Shown one piece after another: positions 23,096 through 32,840 of a DNA stretch of 64,000 nucleotides; within the stretch, counting starts at the first letter, position 1, and the number at the start of each line of letters is the position of its first letter. Origin of the DNA: Oncomelania hupensis (Eukaryota; Mollusca; Gastropoda; Littorinimorpha; Pomatiopsidae); NCBI GenBank assembly GCA_036898135.1, contig CM072512.1, positions 44,164,110-44,228,109 on the forward strand, read 5' to 3'. The notes beneath the pieces were generated by a model, which was given only the letters and a program-made list of their open reading frames with translations, was not told the DNA's origin and searched no databases. Made by a program: the position numbers and the translations under genes.

Positions 23096-23536
23096 TGTGT
23101 GTGTGTGTGTTAAAGCATCGTCCCCTTCTACTCTCCTACCCTTGATGGTATGTTTAACAAACCAACAAAGAAGAGGAAGTTAAAAAAAATACACCCAACT
23201 TCAGACGTACTGTCATTGATGGTTTTCTTGACTTTTTGAGCATAATTGGTTTTTTCCACAGATCTGCGGCGAGTGGAGATCCAGGGTCACCAGACACAGT
23301 TCTGGCGCTGCCAAGAGGGCATTCCCACCAGCTGCCTTTCTACTATTGAGGCCATCTATTATTTCATTCGTGAGTTTCACGAACAGGTGCTTGGCGAGAC
23401 GTACATGAACGAATATGACAATCTGCTCTTTTTCTTCCTCTATTTTTATCGAAAGATCCGTGAGAAATACCAAGGGGGCAAGGAACTAAAGGCCTATCAG
23501 CGTCATGCCAATGAAGCTGGGGATGTTGTGATTTGA
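5092..23536 (+). CDS. DTWD1: DTWD1, tRNA-uridine aminocarboxypropyltransferase
   Basis: Exons: 5092-5256, 10438-10575, 19736-19945, 20722-20935, 22145-22285, 23262-23536. All have GT-AG introns, the joined frame is 381 codons including stop, and the product is 380 aa. The family transfers the aminocarboxypropyl group of SAM to uridine in the tRNA D-loop (acp3U). Visible motifs are a CxxC pair in exon 1 (CKTC and CYTC), the [10 protein letters not shown] block opening exon 2, [10 protein letters not shown] (the DxTW motif) in exon 5, and [15 protein letters not shown] and [10 protein letters not shown] blocks in exon 6. Exons 3-4 carry a Ser/Thr- and Gln-rich low-complexity insert ([13 protein letters not shown]), making the protein longer than the roughly 300-aa vertebrate form. 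The ATG directly follows an acceptor (AG at 5090-5091), so a 5' UTR exon is expected upstream. A longer N-terminus cannot be excluded. Introns are packed with transposons. Confidence 0.92.
5257..6455. other. DTWD1 intron 1, 5' part
   Basis: No gene or clear element. It contains AT-rich sequence and short non-coding open frames only. The rest of intron 1 up to 10437 holds the three TIR elements annotated separately, and 9745-10437 likewise shows nothing recognisable. Confidence 0.5.
6456..7169. mobile_element. Non-autonomous hAT-like TIR element
   Basis: It begins CAGAGATGCCAACC and ends GGTTGGCATCTCT, a 13-14 bp terminal inverted repeat with the CAG start seen in hAT elements. AGAAACA flanks both ends (6449-6455 and 7170-7176). 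No transposase reading frame is visible. A short CAG run (about 6774-6792) lies inside. The target duplication is 7 bp as read; hAT normally gives 8, so the outermost base may have mutated. Confidence 0.65.
7594..8374. mobile_element. 781-bp element with five copies of a GACGGACGCAAC motif
   Basis: The outer ends are inverted: TGGACGGACGCAACG at 7594-7608 and, in reverse complement, TGGACGGATGCAAC at 8361-8374, each followed inward by GTTAC or GTAAC. Three more copies lie inside: 7808-7821 and 7989-8002 in one orientation, 8142-8155 in the other. No ORF of substance and no target duplication can be seen. The layout (terminal inverted repeat plus internal copies of the same site) suggests a non-autonomous DNA transposon with repeated transposase-binding sites. 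Confidence 0.5.
8666..9738 (+). mobile_element. Deleted hAT element with dimerisation-domain remnant
   Basis: Ends CAGAGTTGCCTACC and, inverted, CAGACATGCCTACC; flanked by AGAAGT at 8660-8665 and 9739-9744. At about 9010-9180 the + strand encodes [20 protein letters not shown] followed, after one frameshift, by [13 protein letters not shown]. This is the C-terminal hAT dimerisation motif (the 'SAxxERxFS' type). The catalytic centre is absent, so it is an internally deleted, non-autonomous copy. A T/A-rich stretch at about 8770-8800 interrupts the 5' part. Confidence 0.7.
11085..11926. repeat. Left subterminal repeat array of the DDE-OTU transposon
   Basis: Copies of a roughly 27-bp unit built from GGTGTCGTNYGTTAA plus CTGACRGACA. 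Forward copies are at 11085 (second half rearranged) and 11904 (first half). Reverse copies are at 11271-11295, 11676-11700 and 11709-11732, the last two with the GGTGTCG half changed to GTGTARTC. A partial GTCTGTCAG occurs at 11448. The mixed orientation resembles subterminal transposase-binding sites. Confidence 0.65.
11162..11192. repeat. 31-bp palindrome with TGACGTCA core
   Basis: Arms AGAGATTA and TAATCTCT enclose TGTGACGTCACA, a nearly perfect palindrome centred on a CRE/ATF-type TGACGTCA site. It lies inside the left end of the transposon. It could be a promoter element for the transposase or part of the end structure. Confidence 0.5.
12401..16050 (+). CDS. DDE-type transposase-like protein with OTU and Tudor-like domains
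   Basis: Two exons, 12401-12600 and 13035-16050 (donor GTGAGT, acceptor TTACAG), join in frame to 1071 aa. Residues 1-130 are very basic ([20 protein letters not shown] and similar), fitting DNA binding. A Cys-rich segment follows ([25 protein letters not shown]). An RNase H-like core shows CDYSENF (Asp432), [12 protein letters not shown] (Asp near 518) and [15 protein letters not shown] (about 552-566). A long acidic Ser/Asp linker leads to an OTU cysteine-protease fold with [10 protein letters not shown] (Asp821, Cys824) and NHLVPL (His977). The C-terminus (about 990-1060) has W..YPCQILEI and GYWVWA, Tudor-like. The reading frame is fully open, so the copy may be recent or constrained. The roles of OTU and Tudor are inferred from motifs only. 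Confidence 0.8.
16881..17253. repeat. Right subterminal repeat array of the DDE-OTU transposon
   Basis: Three clear copies of the same 27-bp unit: reverse at 16881-16907, forward at 17062-17088, reverse at 17227-17253. All retain both halves (GGTGTCGTNYGTTA and CTGACRGACA). Spacing is about 165-180 bp. With the left array this gives eight or nine copies confined to the element ends. Confidence 0.7.
17964..18771 (+). mobile_element. hAT-like TIR element with zinc-finger exon
   Basis: Ends CAGGGCTTCCAAT and ATTGGAAGCCCTG are a 13-bp perfect inverted repeat; GTTATA flanks both (17958-17963, 18772-18777). Inside, 18176-18469 encodes about 90 aa with [18 protein letters not shown] and [11 protein letters not shown], a C2H2-type finger found at the N-terminus of hAT transposases. 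The catalytic part is missing, so this is a non-autonomous derivative. The finger frame begins with [10 protein letters not shown] and is intact. Confidence 0.7.
18939..18988. repeat. TC dinucleotide microsatellite
   Basis: About 25 uninterrupted TC units. The surrounding 18772-19260 is AT-rich and contains TTTATTATAT repeats without genes. Confidence 0.9.
19261..19318. repeat. TTA trinucleotide microsatellite
   Basis: About 19 TTA/ATT units directly before a tRNA-derived SINE, whose own 3' end also grows into ATT repeats at 19615-19632. Confidence 0.9.
19324..19620 (+). mobile_element. tRNA-derived SINE (type a)
   Basis: The head GGATAACTCGGTGGCGAGCTC resembles a tRNA A-box region and GGTTCGATTCC matches the B box about 40 bp on. 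A body of about 200 bp follows, ending in AT-rich ATAAATTATTATT. A diverged inverted copy of the body lies at about 56098-56260 (shared CACTTCTCCC and TGCGCCTAAG blocks), which supports an interspersed family. Confidence 0.65.
21197..21775 (-). mobile_element. R1 retroposon, copy 1
   Basis: About 580 bp, matching the copies at 27125-27712 and 44237-44818 throughout (shared blocks CACTTTACAATAAAG, GAAGCCCTAGTGACCA and AAATTTCC). It lies in DTWD1 intron 4 in the antisense orientation relative to the 44237 copy. It contains the complement of the TATAAATAG box. No protein-coding frame is conserved among the copies. Confidence 0.65.
22976..23110. repeat. GGGA / GA / GT compound microsatellite
   Basis: GAGG tetramers pass into a GA run of about 35 units and then GT. 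It lies in DTWD1 intron 5, about 150 bp before the last exon. Confidence 0.9.
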
Positions 23537-24778
23537 AAGCTTTTGCTGTGTGTCATTGAGACTTTTACTGGTGAAGAAAACATTGGGCTGATCACTTATT
23601 GAGGGAGACTTAAGTATAGCTTTATTAATCATAAACTTGATTTAGGTTAGGTTGCCAGGAAGATTTCTCCCTTAGTTTCAGTGACTAGCTTACAAACTTA
23701 GAAGCAGGTAGAGAAGAGGGGGCAAAGGAGCAGAGAGAGAGAGAAATGCACAGGAGCCCACAACTAGCACTGCGCCTAGTTAATGTCTCCCAGATATAGT
23801 GGAAAATTGTTTAAATCATGGTTCTGATTGATTTACCAAATGAACTAAAACTCAAGAACAGGAACTAAAATATGAGAACGAATGGTCTGAGTTTTTTTTC
23901 CTGTATGTCATTGTAGTTTGTACATATATGTGTACTGTTTTCAAATTCCATCCACTTTCCAGGTCAAGAAGAAAGGCTATAGGTTTTTATTCCTTCTGCA
24001 GTCTTGGGCATTTACTGCACTAGCAGCTGCTGTGCCTTCCTTGTCCTGTTCAGGGAAGGCAGACGTCTGTTGTGACAATATTATTGTTACCAAAAGCAAA
24101 TATTTATGCACTTATCTACTTCCAGACATTTGCGAATAACGAGTTGCTTGTTTTCATTGATTGAATTGACTATTGACTTGCTATGAATGTTGGTTGTCAG
24201 TTGCACGTAATTTGCTGCTGGTACATACTTTCCATTCTTTGCTGTGTTATTGTTATTACTGCCACACAAGGTTTCCAGGGAAATTTTTTGTAATTAATGA
24301 AATATGATTAACTGTAGTGGTCCAAAAAATTAAGGATTACCATGAGTTGTTATGCTGTTATGAAGGTACAAAATTGTGCACCTTAATTTTGTCTCTACTA
24401 TTCACAACTTTCCGGCACCTCTCATAAAAACTCGTGGGTATCGCCATTATAAATTAAAACGAGGTTAGCATGAAACCAAGTTCCGGTCTAGCTTGTTTTG
24501 CTTTTATCAAAGCTTGATGCGTGACTTTTAAATATGGCAAATTGCCGAAAACGACGATTGTTAGAGCCAGAAAACGAGTGGGATAATTATAAAAACGGTG
24601 GAGGAAGTACATGCTCAGTGAAAGGATGCAAAAAACAATCGTAGAGGCCTGTATTTGTGGCAGCTTCGGAGGTGCGTCGATCATCGACAGAAAGTGAAAC
24701 AGGACCTGAAGACTCTTGTAGTTTTCCATAGCTTCGCCGTCGCAACCTTCACAAAACACGAAGTAACTGACTATGTTA
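23537..24778. other. DTWD1 3' flank, no gene recognised
   Basis: Probable DTWD1 3' UTR followed by unassigned sequence. A short open frame at 24536-24646 (+) starts MANCRKRRLLEPENEW and an overlapping 101-codon frame runs on the minus strand. Neither resembles a known protein. No tRNA or element ends are seen. Confidence 0.4.
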
Positions 24779-24985
24779 GGCGAGCGTTGTGGCCAAGTGG
24801 GCTAAGGCGGGACTAACTTGCCTTGTCCACAAGCCAGAAACCAATGGCGCCTGACAGGTGTGGGTTCGAGCCAGCATCTGGGCGTTATGTTTTTCCGAAT
24901 ATTTTTCAAAAATTCACAAATAATGTTAGGTAGGTAGGGTTTAGACTGGCGATAGAAAGGGATAATAAACTGCAGCAAAAAAAAT
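24779..24985 (+). mobile_element. tRNA-derived SINE (type c), internally deleted
   Basis: The head GTTGTGGCCAAGTGGGCTAA resembles a class II (Ser/Leu) tRNA A box; GTGTGGGTTCGA marks the B box. The tail GATAGAAAGGGATAATAAAC leads to an A-rich end. It is the same family as 54945-55265 but lacks about 120 bp of the body. Confidence 0.7.
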
Positions 24986-25187
24986 AAAAATATGTGAGGG
25001 TACGATACTGGTGGCCAGTGACACATGTTATTATACTTGAATATTTGGAAAAAAAAACGGAAGTATATTTCATTGAGGGGATTCCCGTTGGTGCATAGGA
25101 TAGCAGAAAAGTGTGAATATAAATGAAATTAATTTTGAAGACCAAGTACTTCAAAAATTATTTTATCTGACCCTAAGTGTGTGGGAG

Positions 25188-25290
25188 TATGCTGGTTAAA
25201 GGACAGAGAAAGATGGAGTATGCTGGTTAAACGATCATCTGTGGTACCCCTACGACCTCTGGGTTACGGGACAGGATAGGATAGGATAGG
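25188..25290 (+). mobile_element. RTE LINE 3' end scrap
   Basis: About 100 bp matching the last codons and tail of the RTE family (AGAAAGATGGAGTATGCTGG, ACGACCTCTGGGTTACGGGA), ending in GGATA repeats. It contains a small local duplication of GAGTATGCTGGTTAAA. Confidence 0.75.
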
Positions 25291-27120
25291 AAGTGTGTGG
25301 GAATCAGGTCATCTGCATTCCTGGTCAAAATGAATTATTTGTGCGTGGCTAAGAAAAGACCTAATTTAATTTCAATTTTTGATTTGATGTTGATGGAATA
25401 CTAATTTGTTGCCCTATTAAACCTGGGTCTGTGAGCGATGGCAGGCATAAAAAAAAGAATCTGTGTTATATTAAGGAAGTCCTTTGATTTGCTTGGCTGT
25501 AGTATCAAACTGAACTGGATTTATGTTTGCAGTTGCGTGTGATCCTTGTTTTACTTTTAGTGTGTTTGTTGCTGAAATGTTCTTAAAAATGTTGCAGGAA
25601 AATAATACATTGTGAGTGTGCAAATGTGAAGTGGAAGATGGCATGGCATGATTTCTGAGAATGTATCTTTATACATCTAACCATAGTTTTACTTTTCCTT
25701 TGCAAAATAGTATGATACATGCCTTGTTAAAATAAATAAATAAAATAAAGAAATGAAACATGGTGATTTTTTTGCACATTTTCGTGTGATGTGAGACTTT
25801 ATTTTCAGAATGACAGTTTCAAAAACTTGCAAAGCTTGACACGTCAAGACAAGATATAAATTGAGAAAATGACCCTGATAATTAACCTTGGTGAAAAAAA
25901 ACTTTTACATACTATGACTCAACAAATGCAAAATAAAAAATTCCAGTGTAGCTCCCTGTATGACTACATGTTCTTTCACGTAAAAGAGTCCCCTGTAAAA
26001 TTACCCAAAAATACATTTTGTTTGGGATAGGGCTAGCCAGCTCTGGCCTTAACGTTTACCTACTTAACATTAATCTGACCTAGACCCAAACCCTTACTCT
26101 AGCCCTCTGTGTTGACGATGCCTATCATTGCTGTGTGTTATGGAGAGCTATACTGAACCTTTTCCCTAACCTTGTGTTTGATATGACTGAGAAAACAATT
26201 TAAAAAATCATTTCCCAAAAGTGAAATCTATTGTGGTGGATAAAATGGTGAAAACAAGTCGTGAACAACACAGCATCTTTGTCAATTCACAAAACTTTTT
26301 CTTTTTTTTAAATAATAATTTGGAAAAACAACAAATCTTGAGGAAATTTACATCTAAACAAGATACACTTTATAATAAATAAAAACATTGCAAAAGATTA
26401 CTTTAAGTACTTTATGTATAAATTAACCTTTACATCAAAAGCCTTCCTAACCAATGTTTTGTCTCCATCTTGCTCCTCTTCTCCCTAATTTGTTGTATAT
26501 TCTCTAAAAGTAGTAAGAGTTTTACCTGTAGAAAAATTGAAGTGTCAACACTGATTTGCTACAAAGTAAGGAAAATGAATCAACAGGTCAGTACTGAGTG
26601 AGGGTACACCAAAGTTTTCATAATTGTTTAAATAGATAAATGTGCACTAAGAAAACTGAATGAGGTCTGGTACAAATCAAATCAATATTTTGTTTTATCA
26701 TGATAGGCTTTAAAAAAAAAATGTTGACCAGACTAGAAGCAATGAATTAACAAAACAAATTATTGTATAAGGATGCTATTAATGAGTAATGATGGAGTCT
26801 GAGGTACAATAATAATAGTCTTTTTTGTGTGGTTCACTTCTGCCAGTTCAAACATTTACGAATAATGGCTCTCAACCAAACAGTGGTATAATGCTGTCGA
26901 GGAGTACATATCTCTGTAGTTAGCTAATGTGACATAATCATATCACATAATGACAATATTTTAAAATAAAAAGATGCATTATAAAAAAACTACAGAACCC
27001 CAAACCCAACCACTTTTAAAAACTAGAAGGGCAAAACCCATATGATTCACATGCTCTTTATGAAACTTGCAATATTTTACATAAAAATGAGTGCTTCCCC
27101 ACCCTTCCCCTCCCCCTCTC
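25291..27120. other. Intergenic AT-rich sequence
   Basis: No ORF above background, RNA gene or repeat end is recognised. It could hold 3' UTR sequence of MOSMO or unknown regulatory DNA, but nothing in the bases shows it. Confidence 0.4.
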
Positions 27121-27124
27121 CCAA

Positions 27125-27712
27125 AATTGATTGATTGATTGATTTATTGTTGCTTTAGGTCCAGCGGACTCTTCCGAGCCAAATCAGGACCGGACAACCC
27201 CCGATCTGCATAAAAGATCTGCTGAAACAACCCCAGTGGGAAAATTGAATGCCCTCCACCGGCCAGTCACTTTACAATAAAGACATCCCACGCGAGGGAC
27301 GGCTGAGGGTTGACCTCAACTACGCGAACTCCCCGATTACAAAAACAAAATAGAATACAAGCATCATTATAAATCATCAACAAAAAACATACATATAAAA
27401 TGCCTATAGTGCGAAATAGTACATTCATAGGAAGCCCTAGTGACCACCCGGCAGAAAGCGTCCAACACTCCCAAGCTGATCCAACAGACCTCATACACAA
27501 ACAAGGAGTCTTGTCCAGGAAGAGTTTTCAAGAAAAAAGGTAGGTCATTGATCTAGCGAAGAAGAAGATAGTATAGCAAAGTGTTAGGACAGATCGGGAA
27601 TGGGAAAGAGCAAATGAGGAAGACAGCGACAGTGGGAATTTAAAGCACTAAATTTCCAGAAAGTGGGGATACTATTTATACTGAAACCCCCGGCACTCCA
27701 ACGGGGGGGAAC
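27125..27712 (-). mobile_element. R1 retroposon, copy 2
   Basis: A 580-bp copy ending, in its sense direction, with GCTGGACCTAAAGCAACAAT and a short AATC tail (27125-27142). It shares the whole body with the 44237 copy, including the complement of TATAAATAG near 27670. No coding capacity. Confidence 0.7.
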
Positions 27713-27925
27713 TGTTGCCGCAGTTAATTTGTCATGCCTACAAAGGCAAGACAGGTTTCAACTGGGGCTTTCACTGTACCCTTTATAGGTTAGAACAATC
27801 TACAGTGGCAAGATTGCTCATGACCCCAAGGGGACTCTCCCAAAAACACCAAACAAAAACAAAACAAACCACAAAATGAAACAGTGGAATTAAAATGCAA
27901 ATACTGACTTTGATTTTTCTATGTT

Positions 27926-28550
27926 CTTGACCTTGAGATGACCTCAATCTCCAGCTCCAAATACACTCAGGTAATATCAAATAAACTACAGTAAACGTTG
28001 TATGATGCCAAAAAACCTGACCTTGGGATGACCTTAACCTTCATTGACCTTGACCTTCGGTGAACTTGACTTTGGGATGACCTTGACCTTCACATGACCT
28101 TTCATGCATGTATGATCAAATAACCCAATGGTGCATACTATGGGTTAAATAAAGCCATTCCACTATACAATGACCCATTTTTGTATGTTTTTGCAAAGCT
28201 TAAAATGACCTTGACCTTAAAGATCAATGCAAAAACGGAACATATATGAAAGATCAATATATCATCTCTAAATGCAACAAGTTCGAACTTTATGTCTCTC
28301 ATAGTTTAGGGTTAAGGTCACTTCAAAGTACCTATACTGACTTTGGACACCTCCAGTGATCTTGACCTTGGAGTGAGGTTAACCAAATGTGCATAGGATG
28401 TGTGTCTCATTGATATCTATCATGCATCAAAGAATCATAAGTTCAATATTAATAATTTGGGGACAGGGGGGGGGGGGGGGGAGGGAAATTTTATTAAATT
28501 AAAAATTGTCAGTCATTTTTGGACTAACAATTTTTGACCCTGTGACCTTG
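27926..28550. repeat. Cluster of TGACCTTGACCTT-type repeats
   Basis: Irregular repetition of TGACCTT and TTGACCTT, densest at 28018-28100 and again near 28205-28225, 28361-28373 and 28539-28550. Each unit is an AGGTCA nuclear-receptor half-site in reverse. It may be simple repeat decay or a regulatory cluster. Confidence 0.45.
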
Positions 28551-29160
28551 AAGTCATTCATTCACTAACCATTAATACATACACTGCTATGCATGTGAGT
28601 CAAAAAGAGCAAACTGTTGCGCTGTACATTATTACAACAAAAAAGATGTGGTTGCCCATATGATATGCTTTCTCTTCATGCTTTGTTTTATTACTTACAA
28701 ATGTATGGTCATGTTGGCTAGAACCATTCAGCAGCTTTGTACTTGTGGGTCACCATGAGAAAAATGCAAAATTTAGTCTTTAGGGTATGTAAGAATTGAA
28801 GATCTATTCAATACAGACTTTATTTTAGCAACTTATTTTCATAACAAAATTCAATAAATTAAAATAAATTAAGAAAGAATGCAATGGAATGTTCACTCTA
28901 CAAAACAAAGTGCCTCCTCCTCCCCACCCACCCCCCCCCCCCCCCCCTTCTCCCCAAAACAGTGTCCCTGACATCCCCGCCAAAAACGTATCCCTGACCA
29001 CTCCTATTTAAATTTCTGCATATTTATTAAAATAATGTGTGTTAATTAAATAAAATGAAAAAACAAACTAAAACAAAACAATGAAACATTTGAATTTTGT
29101 TTACTTGTCAACTTTTCCCCCTCCCCCAAACCTCCCTACCCCCCCCCCCCCCCCCCCTTG
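28460..29160. repeat. AT-rich spacer with G/C homopolymer runs
   Basis: Poly-G at about 28466-28480 and poly-C at about 28930-28947 and 29140-29157. No gene is recognised. Confidence 0.6.
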
Positions 29161-29186
29161 ATATTTGTTCAACATGATTAGAATAT

Positions 29187-30460
29187 TTTCAGGAAAATAA
29201 TACTCAACAGGTTGAAACCCCAAGCTGAACAAATCATAGCTGAAGAACAAGCAGGATTCAGGGCAGGGCGAAGTACCACTGAGCAGATTTTCAACCTCAG
29301 AATAATCTGTGAGAAATACCTACAGCACCAACAACATCTATATCATGTGTTCATAGACTTCAAGAAGGCGTTTGACCGAGTCTGGCATGCAGCTCTATGG
29401 GCAACAATGAAAGTGTACAACATCAGCCCAAAAATTATTGAAGTCATCAAAAGCCTGTATGACAAGGCTACCAGTGCAGTCCTCCACAACAGAGCCATCG
29501 GGAATTGGTTCAGAACAACAATCGGTGTGCGTCAAGGATGCCTACTCTCTCCAACACTCTTCAACATCTTCCTAGAGCGCATCATGTCGGATGCTCTTGC
29601 AGACCATGAAGGCACAGTCAGCATAGGGGGTAGAGCAATCTCCAATCTTCGTTTTGCAGATGACATTGATGGATTGGCTGGAGAGGAACAAGAACTTGAA
29701 CAGCTGGTACAGAGGCTTGACACCACCTCCAAAGCCTATGGAATGGAAATAAGTGCAGAGAAGACCAAAATGATGACCAACAACACCAATGGCATCAATA
29801 CGGACATCAAAGTCCAAGGCCAATCTCTCGACACAGTGCATAGCTTCAAATATTTAGGAGCCATTGTATCAGACAATGGGTCCAGACAGGAAGTCCTCTC
29901 CAGGATCGCACAAACAACTGCTGCCCTGACAAGGTTGAAGCCCATTTGGAAAAGACAGGACCATCAGTCTACATTCCAAAGTAAGACTGCTGCGCTCCCT
30001 TGTCATCTCCATCTTCCTATATGCTTGCGAAGCATGGACCCTCACAGCAGATCTCCAACGAAGAATACAAAGCATGGAGATGAGGTGCTACAGAAGACTT
30101 CTGGGCATTTCCTATACCCAACACATCACCAACGACGAAGTCCGACAGACCATCACACAAGCTATTGGACAACATGATGACCTGCTAACAGTGGTGAAGA
30201 AACGGAAACTTCGGTGGTATGGCCACGTCACCAGATCATCAGGCCTTGCAAAGACTATTCTGCAAGGCACAGTGCAAGGAGGTAGAAGAAAAGGGAGACC
30301 GAAAAAGAGGTGGGAGGACAACATTCGAGAATGGACTGGTTTGACACTGAGCGAAGCCATCAGGGCTGCTGAGGACAGAGAAAGATGGAGTATGCTGGTT
30401 AAACGATCATCTGTGGTGCCCCTACGACCTTCGGGTTACGGGACAGGATAGGATAGGATA
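29187..30460 (+). mobile_element. RTE LINE, 5'-truncated (copy C)
   Basis: Flanked by an 11-bp perfect target duplication, GATTAGAATAT, at 29176-29186 and 30461-30471. The RT frame (29212-30177) is open and shows [32 protein letters not shown] and [11 protein letters not shown], the catalytic FADD being intact. A frameshift near 30000-30070 moves the C-terminal module ([25 protein letters not shown]) to 30074-30451. It ends in GGATA repeats. The endonuclease is absent, so it cannot move on its own. Confidence 0.88.
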
Positions 30461-30471
30461 GATTAGAATAT

Positions 30472-31839
30472 GAATAAGCAAGAGTCATAGCAACTGACCG
30501 ACTTTCTATGTATAGTACATGTCAAAATGAGGTAAATCTGGCACTATACAACACAAATGCAACCAAAATCACAACATCTGGTATATTATATTAAGATTAA
30601 AAAAGCATGATTCACATGTTAAGACACCTATCACCGAGCTATTTAGTTTTATCAATTATGATACCCACATTCACGTTCATGATTCATAGTTTGACAATCT
30701 GAAACAAACTTTCAAATAAATAAGTTACATTTTCATTCCATCTTCACATGCTTTTCATCATATCTGGATTAAAACAGTCAAGTGACACCGGTTGCAAAAC
30801 CAAATATTTTGTTAACAAAACGGTTAACAATAAGTACTATGCATCATCCACCAAAAGCACTCCAGGTGAGTTCAGTCATTTGTGTGTGTTAAAAAAAAAA
30901 AGAAAAAAAAAAGACTAAATCTGATAAAGAATAATGTACACACATAACATTTTACACCCCACAAATGTGAAGAATTTAAACTCAAATATGAACATTTTTG
31001 TTTTCTGAGCATGAGTAGCTGACACATGGATGCACACATGGAGACAGAAAACAGTTAGGGTTGTGCCAATACTATTAGATTTGTGTACTTACAATGCAGG
31101 AATACAGGAAAATTGCACTATCATCAAAATGCGTGTCCATGGTAAAAAGAACTAATTATTATACACACATTGCAAAACTCTGCAAAATGGGCCACTCTTG
31201 ACTTCCTTTATATTCTGTTCAGCCAATTTGGTAAAGGTCACCACATTGCTTCAGCTGTCAGGATAGTGATTGCAGTGGATCAGAAATGGCCTATTTGGAC
31301 CAACCAGGCTTGCTCACACGTGGCTTTCGTTCTCTTGGTTTCATAGCTTTCACATTTTGCTGGGGATCCAGGCGTTTATCAGGTGGGACTCCCAGGACTA
31401 GACATCAAAGTCAAGGTTCATTTCAGGGAGACAACAGTGAATAGGGAGCTGATTTGACTGCAGCTTTCCACTGTTTCTAACTGATCAGGGATATAGCGAT
31501 CATAACACAGATACTCAAAATAAGTTCACCAAGAAGGTTAAAAGCTGCATATGACTCCTGGGCTTGGAGATCCAAAACTACAATTTCCAGCTGGTTGTTT
31601 CCTGCTGAGCATGGTATCAGTGATCAGTAAAAACTATAACACAGGTATGAAGAACACAATCACACATGTATTTTATATAGCAAGTTCGAAGAAGTCAGAA
31701 GCTAGTTTTACAATGAACACTGCTGCACTGTCATGAAAATGCCAAAAAAAATGTCAAATCACCTTTCTCAGCACTTCTAATTTCTCTCATTACTGTGTTT
31801 CAAATTCATAAAGAAATAATGAGTTTTTAACTCATTCCA
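30472..31839. other. MOSMO 3' flank / probable 3' UTR
   Basis: AT-rich sequence directly downstream of the MOSMO stop on the minus strand. No other coding region, RNA gene or element boundary is seen. Confidence 0.4.
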
Positions 31840-32807
31840 TCAAAGCACAGGCAAACACACCCTGCTGGAGAAGAGTTCAGAAATGACCGTGAAAAAGATA
31901 GCCATGATGAAAAGTACGTAGGCTGAGCCCACTTGTGTGTGGTGTGGAAGTTTGTATGGCTGACCGCCTATTGCCGCCACGTGAAAACCAATGGGAAACA
32001 CCACAGCAGCCAGGCAAAACAGTGTCACTGAAACAAATATGAAAGGAAAAGTACATCAATAAAATATTATCTGTGCAGTAAAACAGTGCTTTCTCAACAG
32101 CACCCAAAGATTTGTTCTAAACATATGCACAATTATATACATACATGTATGCCTATCTTGCAACAGATCTTTTCTGACTCATCCCTTTTTTTTCTCTGTG
32201 TGTGTGTTTGTGTATACGCAGGTGTTGGTGGTGGTATGGGGGAATTCGCATGGTTGGGGAGGGATTCATCAATTTATTTGTTGTATTTTGATAAATGTTA
32301 CACATATAATTATAAATATATATTAATAAATTATCTTTTTGGATTCCGATTTATGCCAATTTTTTTCTCACACAGTCTAAGACATCCAACACAAAACATA
32401 AACACTGGATTTCCACCTAAACAACCAAAAACAGTAGCTTACTGGCAAACAGTGCAACCCATCTGACATATCGCGTGGCTCGCTGATACCAGTGTGACAA
32501 GAAGAGGAGAATGCAGGTTGTGGTCAAACACACAATGCCCCCAACGATGCACAGAAACGCCAGCGTCCATTCAGCCGGCAGTTGAGGCCATGTGCACACT
32601 TCTGGACGCCCATGGATGATCTGGCAGTGTTGTGTAAGGCCCAGGCGCATGTTACCTGCATGAATTAAAACATAAAACAAGTAGTAAAAATGAAATGGAA
32701 ATATTTTAAACAATTATTACACGCTCACAAAACAAATGAAACTTCCTGGGCAAATTGAATTGTTGAATTAATTTGAATTAAATGAATTAATTGTTATAAA
32801 TTATATA

Positions 32808-32840
<33 letters not shown>

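Noticed and set aside
24454..24759. 101-codon minus-strand frame
   Set aside because: No similarity recognised, no splice context, and a competing frame on the other strand. Kept only as unexplained.
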